Below are positions 23,970 through 35,787 of a DNA stretch of 64,000 nt, piece after piece. How positions within the stretch are numbered: position 1 is the first letter of the stretch; each line of letters begins with the position of its first letter. This stretch comes from Leptasterias polaris. Taxonomy: Eukaryota > Echinodermata > Asteroidea > Forcipulatida > Asteriidae. Below the pieces are notes generated by a model. It did not search any database, was not told where the DNA came from, and saw only the letters and a list, made by a program, of their open reading frames with translations. Location: assembly GCA_037783415.1 (NCBI GenBank), contig JAZGTN010000065.1, positions 1 through 64,000 on the forward strand. The letters are read 5' to 3'. The translations under genes and the position numbers were made by a program.

Positions 23970-24647
23970 TAGACTGTGCAAGTCTCGCGCGCATTCGAAC
24001 TTCCGGGACCATAGTGGTCCCAACCATATGGAGTTTTACGTGGGCGAGATTTTGTTTCGTCAATTATTTTAGTTTAACGTAGGTTATGACCTAGAAAAGT
24101 ATACATGTTGTTGGGAATGTAATACTAAGTGATAACAACATATGAAAGTAAAACCAATTCAACAATATAACGAAGAAAACCCAAGAATTAAACTTGACCT
24201 CAGCTTCCGGTTATTGCAAAAAATTAAGAATTTTGTGCTCGCCTCCGATCATAAAACTTACGTAAACGCTTGTTTTGGATTAGCAAAGCAAACCCTTTTC
24301 ATTGCAGTCTATGGTTGTTGAGGCGTCAGCATCCTCTTTAAACTGCGATACGGGTCCATTTAAGACCCGTTTGACCTTCACGAATCCGCGTAAGGGGTTT
24401 CTAAAAAGTTAACATCAAATAGGCATCCTTGTTTCAGAGTTTTAATTTTTTTTCAATAATAATATACACACTATTGTGATTGTTTTTTCAAAAGCTAAAA
24501 CTTTTCATAAAATTGTAATGATTTATTTTTGTTCTTCAGATTTTGTCATGAGATATAATTTAAAACAAAGATTTAATTTCAGAAATAAACATGTTCTTCG
24601 TTTGACGTGTTTTCTCGTTCGGATACGCGCGAGACTTGCACAGTCTA
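23970..24647 (+). mobile_element. family C DNA transposon, copy 2 (inverted to copy 1)
   Basis: 678 bp, starting TAGACTGTGCAAGTCTCGCG followed by CTTCCGGGACC, and ending ACTTGCACAGTCTA. It is the reverse complement of copy 1 along its length with moderate divergence. Confidence 0.8.
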
Positions 24648-24907
24648 TTGCAATTTTTAATGTTTTAACCTCGGCCACTTTTTACTTCCGTGTCTGTGGT
24701 TTGTAATAATTTGCATAAAGACGTGTAAACATTTGTATTTATATAATTTTATATTTTTATATTTGCTTGTGTGTGTAGCCAGAGTTATTGGAATTGAAGG
24801 CCTTCGGGTCACAGTTTTTAAGTAAACTTTTTTAATTCCGGGCATACGGCTCTGGTTTATATTTTTAATGATTGTATTACGTGTATGTGTTTTTTAATGC
24901 CGAATAC

Positions 24908-24908
<1 letters not shown>

Positions 24909-24951
<43 letters not shown>
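24909..24951. repeat. (ATA)n microsatellite
   Basis: About 14 uninterrupted ATA units. Confidence 0.95.
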
Positions 24952-25078
24952 CATTGTCGAGAGATCAATAAATAGAGTTACCGTAAAACAGCTGGAGAAT
25001 ATTGTTCACCCACTAATGTTAAGTTTCAAATCCAACTTTAAATACTTTAATTGTCTTTCCATCATGTTTACCTCTGGT

Positions 25079-25631
25079 CATGGGCGTCGATCGCTACTGA
25101 AAAGTAGGGGGGGGGGGCGGGCGAGCACTGTGTTACACCTGTTCCCTATTTTTTGTTTGACCAGGAGGCGAGTTTATACGGGGGGCGATATTTAACAATA
25201 ACATCATTCGAAATGGGGTTTGGGCCTGGGTTTCCCTTATGTAAAACCGAGATTCTACCAAATACAAGCATTATTCACAATCCTTTTTAATTGTAACCAA
25301 ATTGCGACAATTTCTTCAGTAAAATTGAGAGAGTTTTTGATGTTTTTGTTTCTTCTTTCGTTTTTCCTTTATTTTAATTTATATTTTGTTTTTAGAATAA
25401 AAAATAATAACACTGAACTTACCTTAATTTTTTATTTGAACTAATGAAATATTAAATCAAGAAAATGGTGTATATTTTTATATGTTGTTGCATATTTCTA
25501 ATGAACAGTCAATCAAAAAGTGGGGGGGGGGGGGGGGACATCTGATATGCTGTCCCCCCCCCCCCCCCCCCAGTCTAAAAAGTGGGGGGGGGGGACATGT
25601 CCCCCCCGTCCCCGACCCATCGACGCCCTTG
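25079..25631. mobile_element. hAT-type MITE with poly-G/poly-C stems, 8-bp target duplication
   Basis: Ends CATGGGCGTCGATC and (reverse complement) CAAGGGCGTCGATGGG, flanked by CCTCTGGT at 25071-25078 and 25632-25639. The 8-bp duplication points to a hAT-type insertion. Inside are G and C runs of 10-18 bases arranged as inverted pairs around 25503-25600. Confidence 0.8.
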
Positions 25632-26039
25632 CCTCTGGTATTGCGTACTTTGTTTAGTGTGTCAAGTTATAAGTTTAATTGTTTCCGTGAAAATGTACTT
25701 CCCTTAGCTTTAGTAAATCATTGGGAACATTTTGTTTCGCTGGCTGATATTAAAAAAGAAACCAACACATCATCATTGTTATCCAAAATAAGATTTGCCG
25801 TGTTTAGAAAAAATTATGTCATATCCGGTTTTGTTTAGAGCTTCCAATATCCTGAAGAATTTACTTCATTTCGGGGAAAGTTTACCACACTTCCCTTCGG
25901 AAAAATATGTTCAATAAATTTATAAATAACACGCAATGCCCTTAAAAGAAACACCGGCCATTTCGAAAACGGTATAGGGTCATGAATTGGTTTTTGTCAC
26001 CGTATTACTGGTTTGTAGGCAAAATTATATCAGAAAGAT

Positions 26040-26410
26040 ACGTTAAAGGCACGTTAAAGTTTCAGCTGAATACAGACAGTGTCTCTTGCTGAGAAAACAG
26101 CGACAATTTGTCATGGTATTTTCACACGGACGTGTGAATCCCTTCCATGTTTAGCGAGGTAACAGAGGGTACAACTGCATCTCTGGTAGCAGCTTACTCG
26201 AACGGACACCAACCCTCGGAAAGCTGAGAAAGGATTCATGCATGAATTGTTTCTCAGATTCAAATGTTTGTTTTGGGGCAAACAATAATTATCTAAACAA
26301 ATCTTTTGAACGGAATCCTTTCGCAAAATAGTTTATACTATTAATAGATGTAGTGCTTCTCACCAATTAAGCTTTTATAGTAATTTTTGGAAGACTTACC
26401 AAAGTAAGGC
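26040..26410. repeat. decayed MITE-like repeat
   Basis: Contains GTTTCTCAGATTCAAATG and GACTTACCAAAG remnants of the TTAA MITE families, plus a left part shared with 9825-10000. No clean ends are seen. Confidence 0.4.
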
Positions 26411-27000
26411 CCTATCTTTTGGTGCTAATTCCTTGGGTGGTATAAACAACAATACATGGAAAATATTGTTAGACATCGGTGTAAGGGTGAAAATTCAAAA
26501 ACAACAAATTATAATAAACGAAAGATTTCGTTATACTGAATTGTGTTTTGAAAACTTAGCATTGTCTTTCTGAAGCTGAGAACAAAATTGTATCCACCAC
26601 TTATTAGTAGGGTCAATATACAGTTTGACCCCCCAAAAATTGTAACAAAAGGTTTTCCAACGGTTTCAGGTATTATTGGACATCAAAAATAACATATTAA
26701 AAATCTAAGAAAATCAGAGTACCGGAAAGCCGTTCCGTTTTTTCAAAATGGCGTCCAAGATGGCCGCTATACTATCCTAAAATGACTATAAGTTAATCAT
26801 TATTCACCCTACAGACGTAATGTTGGTGCCTATCCCCAGGTTTTAGGGGTCAGAGAACTCATTGAGACCAACAAAAGAAGCATTGAGTAATCGATTAAAA
26901 TCGATTTAAATCGATTTATCAAAGAGAAGTAAAAAACAATAAAAAGTGTGGAAATTAGTGTTTTTCCATTTATTATTATTAATACATATTGTTTCTGGAA
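26411..27000. other. non-coding
   Basis: No gene is supported. It includes AAGATGGCCGC near 26757 (shared with the Harbinger-type elements) and short ATCGATTTAAATCGATT inverted motifs at about 26900. Confidence 0.4.
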
Positions 27001-27205
27001 ATGAAACCAAGGATGCCTCATAAGTGAACTTAATCACTGCAGCTCGCTAGATTGAGGAAACCTGTCAACAAGGGTGCTTGCTATGTGAACCAGAAACACT
27101 GGGGTTAACCCCTACTCTTCCATGATAAGTTTATGGGTTCTTTACATGTAAGTTACCAAACCCGGTACATGGGACCTACGGCTTAATGTCCCATCCAACT
27201 GTTCT
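27001..27205 (-). mobile_element. SINE body fragment
   Basis: Close match to 1268-1480 (AACCAAGGATGCCTCATAA; GGGGTTAACCCCTACTCTTC) without the tRNA head. Confidence 0.7.
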
Positions 27206-27230
27206 GATTTAATTGGAATTGTCCAGTTTT

Positions 27231-27632
27231 ATAGACCTTATGCATATGACGTCATTTGAGTAGGGCGCCCTCACCTAGAGGTCAAAAGGAAGATGCTCAT
27301 TGGCCAGTCTTGTGCGCCGCGCGTACAAATCAGCGCGTTTCCATTGTTTCATCATCAGTTTACCTCTATAGATAGGTTGCAGTATGACGTAAGTCGGCCA
27401 TCTTTACGGGCAATTTGGAACAAACAGTCATGCGTTACGCGTGAGAACGGCGTGCAGGACGCGCACATTTCACCAAACTCATTGCATGATTGGTTAGTGA
27501 ATGACGCGGCTGCGTTAATAATTTGAGCGCTTGACGCGCCTGCAAGCCAAAATGCGATTTGCCCGTAAAGATGGCGTCTACTGGGAACTATCTATAGATG
27601 GCGGCTTGGTGTCATCAATGCATAAGGTCTAT
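27231..27632. mobile_element. family D MITE with a second MITE nested inside
   Basis: The outer element, ends ATAGACCTTATGCATATGAC and ATGCATAAGGTCTAT, matches 37613-37787. At 27369-27594 a 226-bp insert is absent from that copy. The insert's ends are inverted (TAGATAGGTTGCAGT and AACTATCTA, each followed by CATCTTTACGGGCAA-type arms) and lie at TA. Confidence 0.8.
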
Positions 27633-28679
27633 TAGATTATAGGCAGCAAACAATCAGAACATTCCTATTTCTGACAATGACAGCAATGCAAAAGATCTGG
27701 CAGAAAAGGGTGCCATTTGCTTGCGACAGAAGAGATTTTCTTACGGGATAAAATCATTTTTGTACATTGGTTTAAATACAAAAAATAAGTTAGTGGCCTG
27801 ACGTTTCGACCCTAGCAGGAAATATTTACATAATTTGTATGTGTGAAAATATAATGAGCTTTACTCGCGCGACTTTCTTGCGTCGCTATCTGTGGACTCG
27901 TAAAGCTGGTGTTCCTATTTCTGAGGTTTAAATGTTGGCAGGTATGAGATAGGTGCTCTTACCGCTTGGCCACGACGTCTCTTTAGGGATCTAATGCGAC
28001 TATTTTGGGGCGTTTTGATGCACAGGTCGTCGCCTTTCGTACTTTCCTTTTGCTTGCAATTTTACAAAGAATGTACTTTCTTTTTGTACATTTTAGTGTC
28101 GTGTCGTGGCTGAGCTTTAAGTTTGTAAATAGGTCTGGTTTTAATTTTGCTTAGCAAGCCTATTCTGATCTATTCGAATTAAACAAATATATATATTCAA
28201 TTATATATATTTTCTAACTTTAGTTTTCCAGAGCCTCTCGAAAGATTTTAACGATTTTGCTGTATCTTTTTGTAGCTCTATTGTATTTGACGTCATTGTA
28301 ATGTTGGTTGTCGTTTTTGTTGCCTATATTTTGTGGAAATCTTTAGTTGTTGGCAATGTTGCTGAGTGCCTCCTGACATGACATCATTTGGCCCTTGGCC
28401 ACCCCCTTTTGAATCTTAAACACTGTTTCCAATCTCATAAGCGTGTATCTCACAAATCGATGCATCGTTTAACGTTACATGTACATAACCTGTTTCGTGA
28501 TAAATGAATCTCAAGTTTTTTAAATTGTATTCTAAAGCTGGAAGTGCCACACGTTGATATTTCAAACGCATTCAACATTCGGCTGTAATCTTCAAGTTGT
28601 ACAAACCAATAGTAATTTAAAATCCACCTCTTCGCGCTAGATCCTAGTTTTGCCTCTGAATCGTTGGTACTTAATAATA
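27633..28679. other. non-coding; Penelope-like tail fragment
   Basis: At 27778-27825 there is a reversed tail (AGTTAGTGGCCTGACGTTTC). At about 27935-27990 there is a fragment of a tRNA-SINE head in reverse. The remainder is AT-rich without recognised features. Confidence 0.5.
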
Positions 28680-29116
28680 ATATAAAAACTCGGTTCTTAT
28701 ATAGCGCCTTTTATCATACCCCTAGGGGCGTATCGAAGCGCTCAGTATTTTTCCTGCAGCTACATTTGTGGAGCTACTTTTTTTTGAAGTATGAGACCTT
28801 TTTCCTTTATAGCACCATGTAGTGGTTTGCAAGGTGCTGTGGCTCAATATGCAGCCAATCCAACCAGGAACAGCGGGGCGAACCCCTTCTCTTTTCGATA
28901 AGTGCATGCACTGGGTTCTTTTACATGTATTACACAACACACAGGACCAATGGCTTTACATCCCATCCGAAGGACGCAGCAATAATGGTTAGGTGTTTTG
29001 CATAAAGGACACAAGTGTCACGACCAGTGGTCACGACCGGGACTCGAACCCACACCCTGCTGATCGAAAACACCAGAGTTTGAGTCTGGTGTTCTTATCC
29101 GCTCGGCCACTACACA
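28680..29116 (-). mobile_element. long tRNA-derived SINE, minus orientation
   Basis: The tRNA-like head is at the right (A box near 29100, B box GGGTTCGAGTCCCGGT at about 29035-29050). The body and 3' end (AGCGCTTCGATACGCCCCTA; TAGCGCCTTTTATCATACC as read on the given strand) extend left. The 3' half also occurs at 49795-49990. Confidence 0.85.
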
Positions 29117-29576
29117 TGAGTCTTCTTTGGGAAATTGTCAGGCCGTATTCCGAACTACGCTAAGGGGGCATTGTTAAAAGACCTATACTTCAACGCAGGA
29201 CGACGCGGAAATCTAACCGTAGCCGTAGCTGTATAGCCGCCCATTCAGACATGACTTTAAGCCGCATCTAAATTAAGCGACTTCGGTTAGACCGTTGGCT
29301 GCAACGACTGCGTTAAATAATAAGAGTTTTGGGGTTTCGGCCTTAGCCACTGCCGGCCGAAGCCATTCGTACACAACCTTTGAATACTTTATTTGCCTGT
29401 TATTAACTGCAGGGGTTGGGATTTTTGTTCAGATTTGATTGAGTTTTAGAAAAGTTACGGTGTTTACTTCAAACCTATCCTTTTCGATGTTTGGGCAAAT
29501 TGAATGCTTTTACTACCAACTGTACAGCCCTTGTTTATACAATTTGAAGGGATGGTATACTAGTAATTCTAAAAGA

Positions 29577-29893
29577 CCAGCATCCTCACTAACTTGGTGT
29601 ATCCAAACAACATGCATAAAATAACAAACATGTGAACATTTGGGCTCATTTGGTCATCGAAGTTGCAAGAAAATAATGACACACACAAACAAAATCAGTG
29701 CCTGAAGCCTTTCTCGTGTTCAAATTTTGGGATGAAAATTCCCTCTTTCTCTAAACAGTAAAATTACATTGCTTCAAAAGGGGTCGTTTCTCACTTGTAT
29801 ATTATCATCAGCTCTCTTGTGCTCTTTACCTTGTATTGTAAGGTTTTTTGGTCATTATTTTTTGGAGTAATTACCAAAGTTATTGATGAAGTT
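29577..29893. mobile_element. decayed TTAA MITE (family A)
   Basis: AAGACCAGCATCCTCAC, TTGGGCTCATTTGGTCATCG and GAGTAATTACCAAAG are in the same order as the intact copy at 56112-56480. The left end is lost. Confidence 0.65.
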
Positions 29894-30172
29894 TGTATGG
29901 TATCGGAACAAGGAATTATGGAGTCGTTTTTGGTGAAACTGTTTCTAACACGATGAACTTACAACAAGAGTATGGCCGTGTTTTTTTTTCTTTTTTCTTT
30001 TTTTCTTGTCACGTTGTTCGCAGTGAAGTTGTTCTTTATTGGCTGCAAACATCTTCAATTATCAATTACTTCCCAGTCAATAAATCAATAATCATAAAAT
30101 CAAACTGATGATGAATTGTTATTGAATTAAACATTGGTTTGAATATAATGGGAATTAAATAGTTCAGCTTAC

Positions 30173-31673
30173 CCTGGTACGCACGGTCTCCTTCGTGCCT
30201 TGGTCGGGGACGAAACCCGGGCCGTGGGTGGCGCTCACCTGTCATCACAACTTGCCCAAATCTTGGCCTAGCCCCGGACTGCCAGTGTCCCGTAGCCGTC
30301 CGCGCGGTCGCCTGACCCAGCCTTGGGGGTTGTTCTGGGGGCATGTTCATCGAATTGTCCTCACCACTTTGATTGTTCATCGTTTCTACTTGTATGTTAC
30401 CTCGGTGACGTAAAAATTTTGTCTGAGCTATATGCGGAAATGAATCTCCAGGCAGCGCACCAGCAGAATGCTGATAAGTGTACCGGCTTTGCACGGCCTC
30501 GCATGTGCGTGATGATGGTACAAACGATGACATCATCTCTGTGTCCTGGCGTGGGGATCTCCCTTCTTCGCAACCGTCCCTCTGTGCTGGATTATGATGT
30601 GGGTGCTGTCCCTTCTTGAATCCTTGAAAATGGGGGTTAGATCCAGAGGTTTGCCAAACGCATGACGTATTAGGTGCCCCGAAGATGTCATCTTCTAATT
30701 CGTTTGTCATGTAAGAAACTTTATCTGTGTCACACGTTGATATAGTGTGGCAGTTCAATGTGTTGTTATGATTTTCTTCCAAAAGTCCGAGGTATGATTG
30801 GGAAGGTGCTGGAGTTTCACCAAGCAATGGGATCGTGGTCATTGTAGAGATCTCAAACAGAGTGTTTTGTGGATGTGGGCCACCGGGTCTGACTTGTGTG
30901 GCTAGGGGGGTTGATAGCGGGGCGTGGTCGGTAGCGTCTGGCCGATCGGTGATAGCCCGGTGCCCCATGAACGTGAAGTGAGATCGTGGTAGTTCACCTT
31001 GTCGGTAATCTGACAGTGAGCTAGTTAAGTCTGATTGGGGATTGTTAATGAACCGACCCGCGTGCCGTGGGGTTGGCTGTGGGTTTTCTTCTGGCCCTTC
31101 CACATCCAGCATCCACTTGTTCTGTTCTCCCGTGTTAATCTCTGAAGGTCCCAACATCGTTCCCTGGGGAAACATACAAGTCGGAAGTGATGTGTACCGG
31201 CTGTCGCTTCGCTGAATTGGCTCCTTCTGGCTCTGGGGATTGGTGGTCAAATTACAGTTCGGATTTAAATGGGATTTGAAGGGATTAATCAATGTCTGAT
31301 GAAAAGAGGACTTGTGTTGTTCTTGATGTTGTTTTGTGTCAAGATTCAGGCTGGGGTCGAGATCAAGATTGGGATTAGTCATGGGATTAGTTATGAGATT
31401 ATCCACTAGATGAATCTGATTTACAGGAGCCTGGTGGATAAAGTCTTGGTTGCAATACGGATATAACTCCGGGTATCCAATCTGGTTTGGCAGAGGGCTT
31501 GCGTGATCCTCGCCGGGTGGTGATGTCATTTTCGGACGGCCTAGACATTCCTGCCCTGATCTCTCAGACTGCAAGTAACAAAGCATTTCTCCTTGTTCCT
31601 CTGATGATGGTCTTTTTTCTCCAAAGCTCCTATTCAACATCAAGATGAATCCTCCTTCTAAGATGAATGGCAT
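30173..31673 (-). CDS. Pro/Asn/Gln-rich protein of unknown function, exon-like ORF
   Basis: Minus-strand ORF starting at ATG 31673 (MPFILEGGFILMLNRSFGEK) and running 500 codons plus one base to a good donor (GTAAGC). Beyond the donor the frame reads on for about 35 AT-rich, intron-like codons. No domain is recognised. The protein is low-complexity and probably disordered, with an Asn/Leu/Asp stretch (NPMTNPNLDLDPSLNLD), many His/Gln/Pro, and an Arg/Pro/Gly-rich end (GFRPRPRHEGDRAYQ). GC content and codon variety are clearly above the surroundings. An in-frame stop lies upstream of the ATG. A weaker reading is an internal exon entered at acceptor CATTCATCTTAG about 15 bases inside the ORF. On the minus strand a TATATAA box sits near 31915, compatible with transcription from about 31890. 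The gene should continue leftward. Confidence 0.6.
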
Positions 31674-31869
31674 AAAGATGCAGGAAATGATTTATCAAAT
31701 TCCCGAAACCGCGATGAAGAAAGTGGCTAATATGTCAAAATCGTTCGCCTGCAATCTATCGCCAGATGTGCGCCTGACGCAGAAAGGGTGCAGCGGTGGC
31801 GGAAAGTTCCCGGAAAAGATCAAGTCGGAGAAGATTTCAAACTTGCAGCTGGAGGATGTTGAAGTATAA
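31645..31869 (+). CDS. small ORF antisense to the 5' end of the minus-strand gene
   Basis: A 74-codon plus-strand ORF, Lys/Met-rich, containing LSPDVRLTQKGCSGGGKFPE and ending LQLEDVEV. Codon use looks coding-like and the block is GC-rich. It overlaps the start of the opposite-strand ORF by 29 bases and covers what would be that gene's 5' untranslated region. No family is recognised. It may only mirror a GC-rich promoter or UTR. Confidence 0.2.
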   Translation: MNPPSKMNGIKMQEMIYQIPETAMKKVANMSKSFACNLSPDVRLTQKGCSGGGKFPEKIKSEKISNLQLEDVEV

Positions 31870-31879
31870 TGTTCCACTT

Positions 31880-33236
31880 CAATGTTGTGGTTCTGAAAAG
31901 ATGACCATTTGAATTATATACCACACACCCTTTCTTTGTTGAAGGCGAAGGTTAATTCCACTTATGTTTGTTTCGCGCCTAAATTCGGCAATCCAGTTTA
32001 AAGGTTCGGATGTGAACATGAATACCCGTCGCTATTTGTGAAATTAACGCCTAAGGCGGGTCACATCGGTCATAGTAAAATCGAATTAGTTAAGAGTAGA
32101 TCCAACAATAAATAATGAATCTGTGGTTCCTCTCTTGTTATGCCTTTGGGACGGACTTGTAAAGAAAGTTCTTTTGATTTTTTTGCCAGAAAGTTGAACA
32201 CTAATACGACGAAGAAAAGTGCAATTTTTGCAGGTGCTCTGAAAATGTTATTCACTGTTGTGTGTGATTTAGTTTTTGTCAGATTTGCCTCAAAACAACA
32301 CTTGGTACTGATTGTTTGCTTTTACAAAACATTATATGGTTATATTTAATACCCAGAGTTCCACCTGCCGATTCAGAACTGGATTGCTGTGTGTCCACAG
32401 TTTCTTTGAACGTCCTGTGGCGTACAAACATCACTCATTTCCATCCAAAAACCGCCAAATGTCAACCAGGTTTGCCCGTTTGATCTTTAAACAAACGATC
32501 TTTCTGATGTCAGAGACTCTACATCCGCCTTTTAGAATACAAAAAAGCAACACAAAAAATAATAAATAAATAAAACAAAAAAACAAATACAAGAACGTAC
32601 CAGCCAATCATCGTCTTGCGACTATCCCGCATTTGCATAACATAAAGAGTCCGTTAGCCAGTCAGAAGCTCCGGAACGGCACGTTAGCCAATCAGGAACT
32701 CGAGGACGGCACGTGGTTTGTTTACTCAAATCTGGCTCACAAAACCCTGGTGGGTTTAGACGAAATTCTGAGACAAAGACAAAACTATCTAAGAAAGAAC
32801 CCAACCCTCGGGATTCTGTTACCCTTTTTACGAACTTTCTTTTATGTTGCCGACTTTTCGACTGCCTTGAAAAGTTATATTTTTGCAGCTGTATCCGATC
32901 ATTATACGTACATTTTGTGCTGCAAACACAGGACGTTGTGTCAAAATGATGAAATAAAGGCGTTGCAGGACAGAAAACTAGGGTAGATAACTATCAGGAA
33001 AAGAAGTAACTTCTGCTTATTCTGTACTTTAACCGCTAACTAGCCTACCGGACTGCTTGACGAGAAATTTCACCGGTCTTTTGTTGTGTTAACTAGCATT
33101 TGGCCAGTGGACCGCTGTTAAGAGAGACTGTTAACGCAGCGAAATTGTTAACCGATCACTGGGTAATGTTAACTTAACATATATGGGATTTGAGGCATTG
33201 TAACTTAACATAGTAGACAATAATAAAATAATATAG
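31880..33236. other. non-coding stretch right of the minus-strand gene
   Basis: No convincing exon is seen. A TATA-like motif for the minus strand lies near 31915. GTTAGCCAGTCAGAAGCTCC and GTTAGCCAATCAGGAACTCG (32650-32705) form a short tandem duplication. Confidence 0.4.
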
Positions 33237-33366
33237 CCTTGTTAGTCTGGTAGATAAAACAATGAAGATAGTGGTAGCACATAATGACTAACTACATACA
33301 TAGAAAAACTGCATGAGCTTTCGTAGCAACAACTACTTCATCTTTGCATCTGATGAAGTAACTTAA
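33237..33366 (-). repeat. Penelope-like element fragment with hammerhead-like core
   Basis: The minus strand reads GATGAAGTAG, a TTGTTG loop, CTAC, then GAAAGCTCATGC, followed by a tract ending CCAGACTAACAAGG. This order is typical of hammerhead-bearing ends of Penelope-like elements. The first two bases of the CUGAUGA box are altered, so it is probably inactive. Confidence 0.5.
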
Positions 33367-33424
33367 ACTAGGTAACTTGGTACACAGTTAAACCAAACAG
33401 AAAAAAAGATAGTAAACAGAAAAA

Positions 33425-33700
33425 CCGATGTCGTCACTTGGTGTATCCCAACATATGCATAACTTAACAAACCTGTGAAAGTTTGGGCTCAATTGGTCAT
33501 CGAAGTTGCAAGAAAATAATGACAGAAAAAACACCTAGTCGCATAGGATGGTGTGCCCAATAGCTTCATACATGAAGCTTAGTATCTCAGATTCAAAATT
33601 TGAGGTGAAAAATTACCCTTTTCTCTAAAACTATTTTTTCAAACGAAATGACAGTTATCTTCAAGTCTTATTACACACCTTGCTGGTTGTTTACCTTCTC
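33425..33700. mobile_element. decayed TTAA MITE (family A)
   Basis: TCACTTGGTGTATCCCAACA, GTTTGGGCTCAATTGGTCAT and CTCAGATTCAAAATTTGAGG occur in family order. The right end is lost. Confidence 0.6.
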
Positions 33701-34054
33701 CTATACGCAAAGTAGCCAAAAATATGAAATATATCTTCGCAAAAACGCAAAATGCGATCGTCAAAGCCGATCTATCTTATGGGCGCACCTGCCATGATTG
33801 TTGCTTGCGTACGTTCAACGCTATTATCAGCCACACATATAAAATTTCTTGGTGAAACCGCAAAACGCGATTACCTACATCGTCAACGCTAATCGATCTA
33901 ATGAGCGCACGTGTCACATGACCATGCTCCACTGTCATTGACTGATACCATTGTCTCGTTGTAGAACTACACAATTAGGACTTCTAATAGTTGTGTAACA
34001 GTAGTTTGAGCAGGGGAGCAGCAGCTATTGAAGGCCCAACTGGAGAGTTCTGGG

Positions 34055-34462
34055 TGCTAGGTGGCAGCAGACTTATAAGGACTAAATCCATTGTTGATCA
34101 GAAATAATAGAAGACCTTTCCATTGTAGATAAAAAAAAGTGCGCCGGTTGGCATGGGCAGCCGAATGGTAGCAAAAACATTCAATCGTGTTAAAACATGT
34201 TGTGACCAAATTCAACATTTTCTGTAAAGATTCATGAACTGAAATACCTTCAATGATTGGTTGATTTGTTTCCAACAAATTCAATACTATTTTTGAATAT
34301 TATTGTGTAACACTACAAACTATGGCTATCTGTTTTTGATTTGCAGTTATAGCTTTCCATAGTTTTCCAACCTCAGTTGGCAAAAACTCGGGCTGTGACG
34401 TTGCAATAGAAAGGTCTAGAGCATAATGGAAATTTACCTGGTATGTTTGCTGCCACCTAGCG
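34055..34462. mobile_element. MITE with GCTAGGTGGCAGCA ends
   Basis: GCTAGGTGGCAGCAGAC at the left is inverted at the right (TTTGCTGCCACCTAGC), 408 bp in total, non-coding. Confidence 0.65.
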
Positions 34463-34675
34463 TTTTAAAGTGTCCAATCACTGTATGCCTACTCAAAGAT
34501 GTGCAGCAGAAAATGTACACCATGCCACAGCAATACACGGGGATAGCAGCAACTGATGTTACAGAAAAACCGAAAGGCATGGGAAATAGCTGCAGCAGTT
34601 AACGTAACACAACATGCTATAGCAGTAAACAGGAGAGCAGCAAGTTTGATAACATAAGTAACCGTTCAACACAGT

Positions 34676-35787
34676 ATGAGCAGTAGCATGCGACAATAAT
34701 ACACAAGGGCACCAGCAATGATATAACATAAGCAACAGCAATGATATAACATAAGCAACAGCAACACAGTTGAGCAGCAGCAACTGTAACACATGACAGA
34801 ACAGCACTACACAAGGGCACCAGCAATGATATAACATAAGCAACAGCAACACAGTTGAACAGATGCAGCAACTGTAACACAGGACGGAACAGCACTACAC
34901 AGGGGCACCAGCAATGATATAACATAAGCAACAGCAATGATATAACATAAGCAACAGCAACACAGTTGAGCAGCAGCAACTGTAACACATGACGGAACAG
35001 CACTACACAAGGGCACCAGCAATGATATAACATAAGCAACAGCAACACAGTTGAGCTGCAGCAACTGTAACACATGACGGAACAGCACTACACAAGGGCA
35101 CCAGCAATGATATAACATAAGCAACAGCAACACAGTTGAGCAGCTGCAGCAACTGTAACACATGACGGAACAGCACTACACAAGGGCACCAGCAATGATA
35201 TAACATAAGCAACAGCAACACAGTTGAGCAGCTGCAGCAACTGTAACACATGACGGAACAGCACTACACAAGGGCACCAGCAATGATATAACATAAGCAA
35301 CAGCAACACAGTTGAGCAGCTGCAGCAACTGTAACACATGACGGAACAGCACTACACAAGGGCACCAGCAATGATATAACATAAGCAACAGCAACACAGT
35401 TGAGCAGCTGCAGCAACTGTAACACATGACGGAACAGCACTACACAAGGGCACCAGCAATGATATAACATAAGCAACAGCAACACAGTTGAGCAGCTGCA
35501 GCAACTGTAACACATGACGGAACAGCACTACACAAGGGCACCAGCAATGATATAACATAAGCAACAGCAACACAGTTGAGCAGCTGCAGCAACTGTAACA
35601 CATGACGGAACAGCACTACACAAGGGCACCAGCAATGATATAACATAAGCAACAGCAACACAGTTGAGCAGCTGCAGCAACTGTAACACATGACGGAACA
35701 GCACTACACAAGGGCACCAGCAATGATATAACATAAGCGACAGCAACACAGTTGAGCAGCTGCAACTGTAACACAAGATACAACAGC
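34676..35787. repeat. 88-bp satellite block 1 (~12 units)
   Basis: The unit begins GAGCAGCTGCAGCAACTGTA, passes through GGAACAGCACTACACAAGGG and ends with ATAACATAAGCAACAGCAAC and ACAGTT. The middle units are almost identical; outer units carry indels. Because 88 is not a multiple of three, the minus frames rotate and give a ladder of 83-codon false ORFs. Confidence 0.95.
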
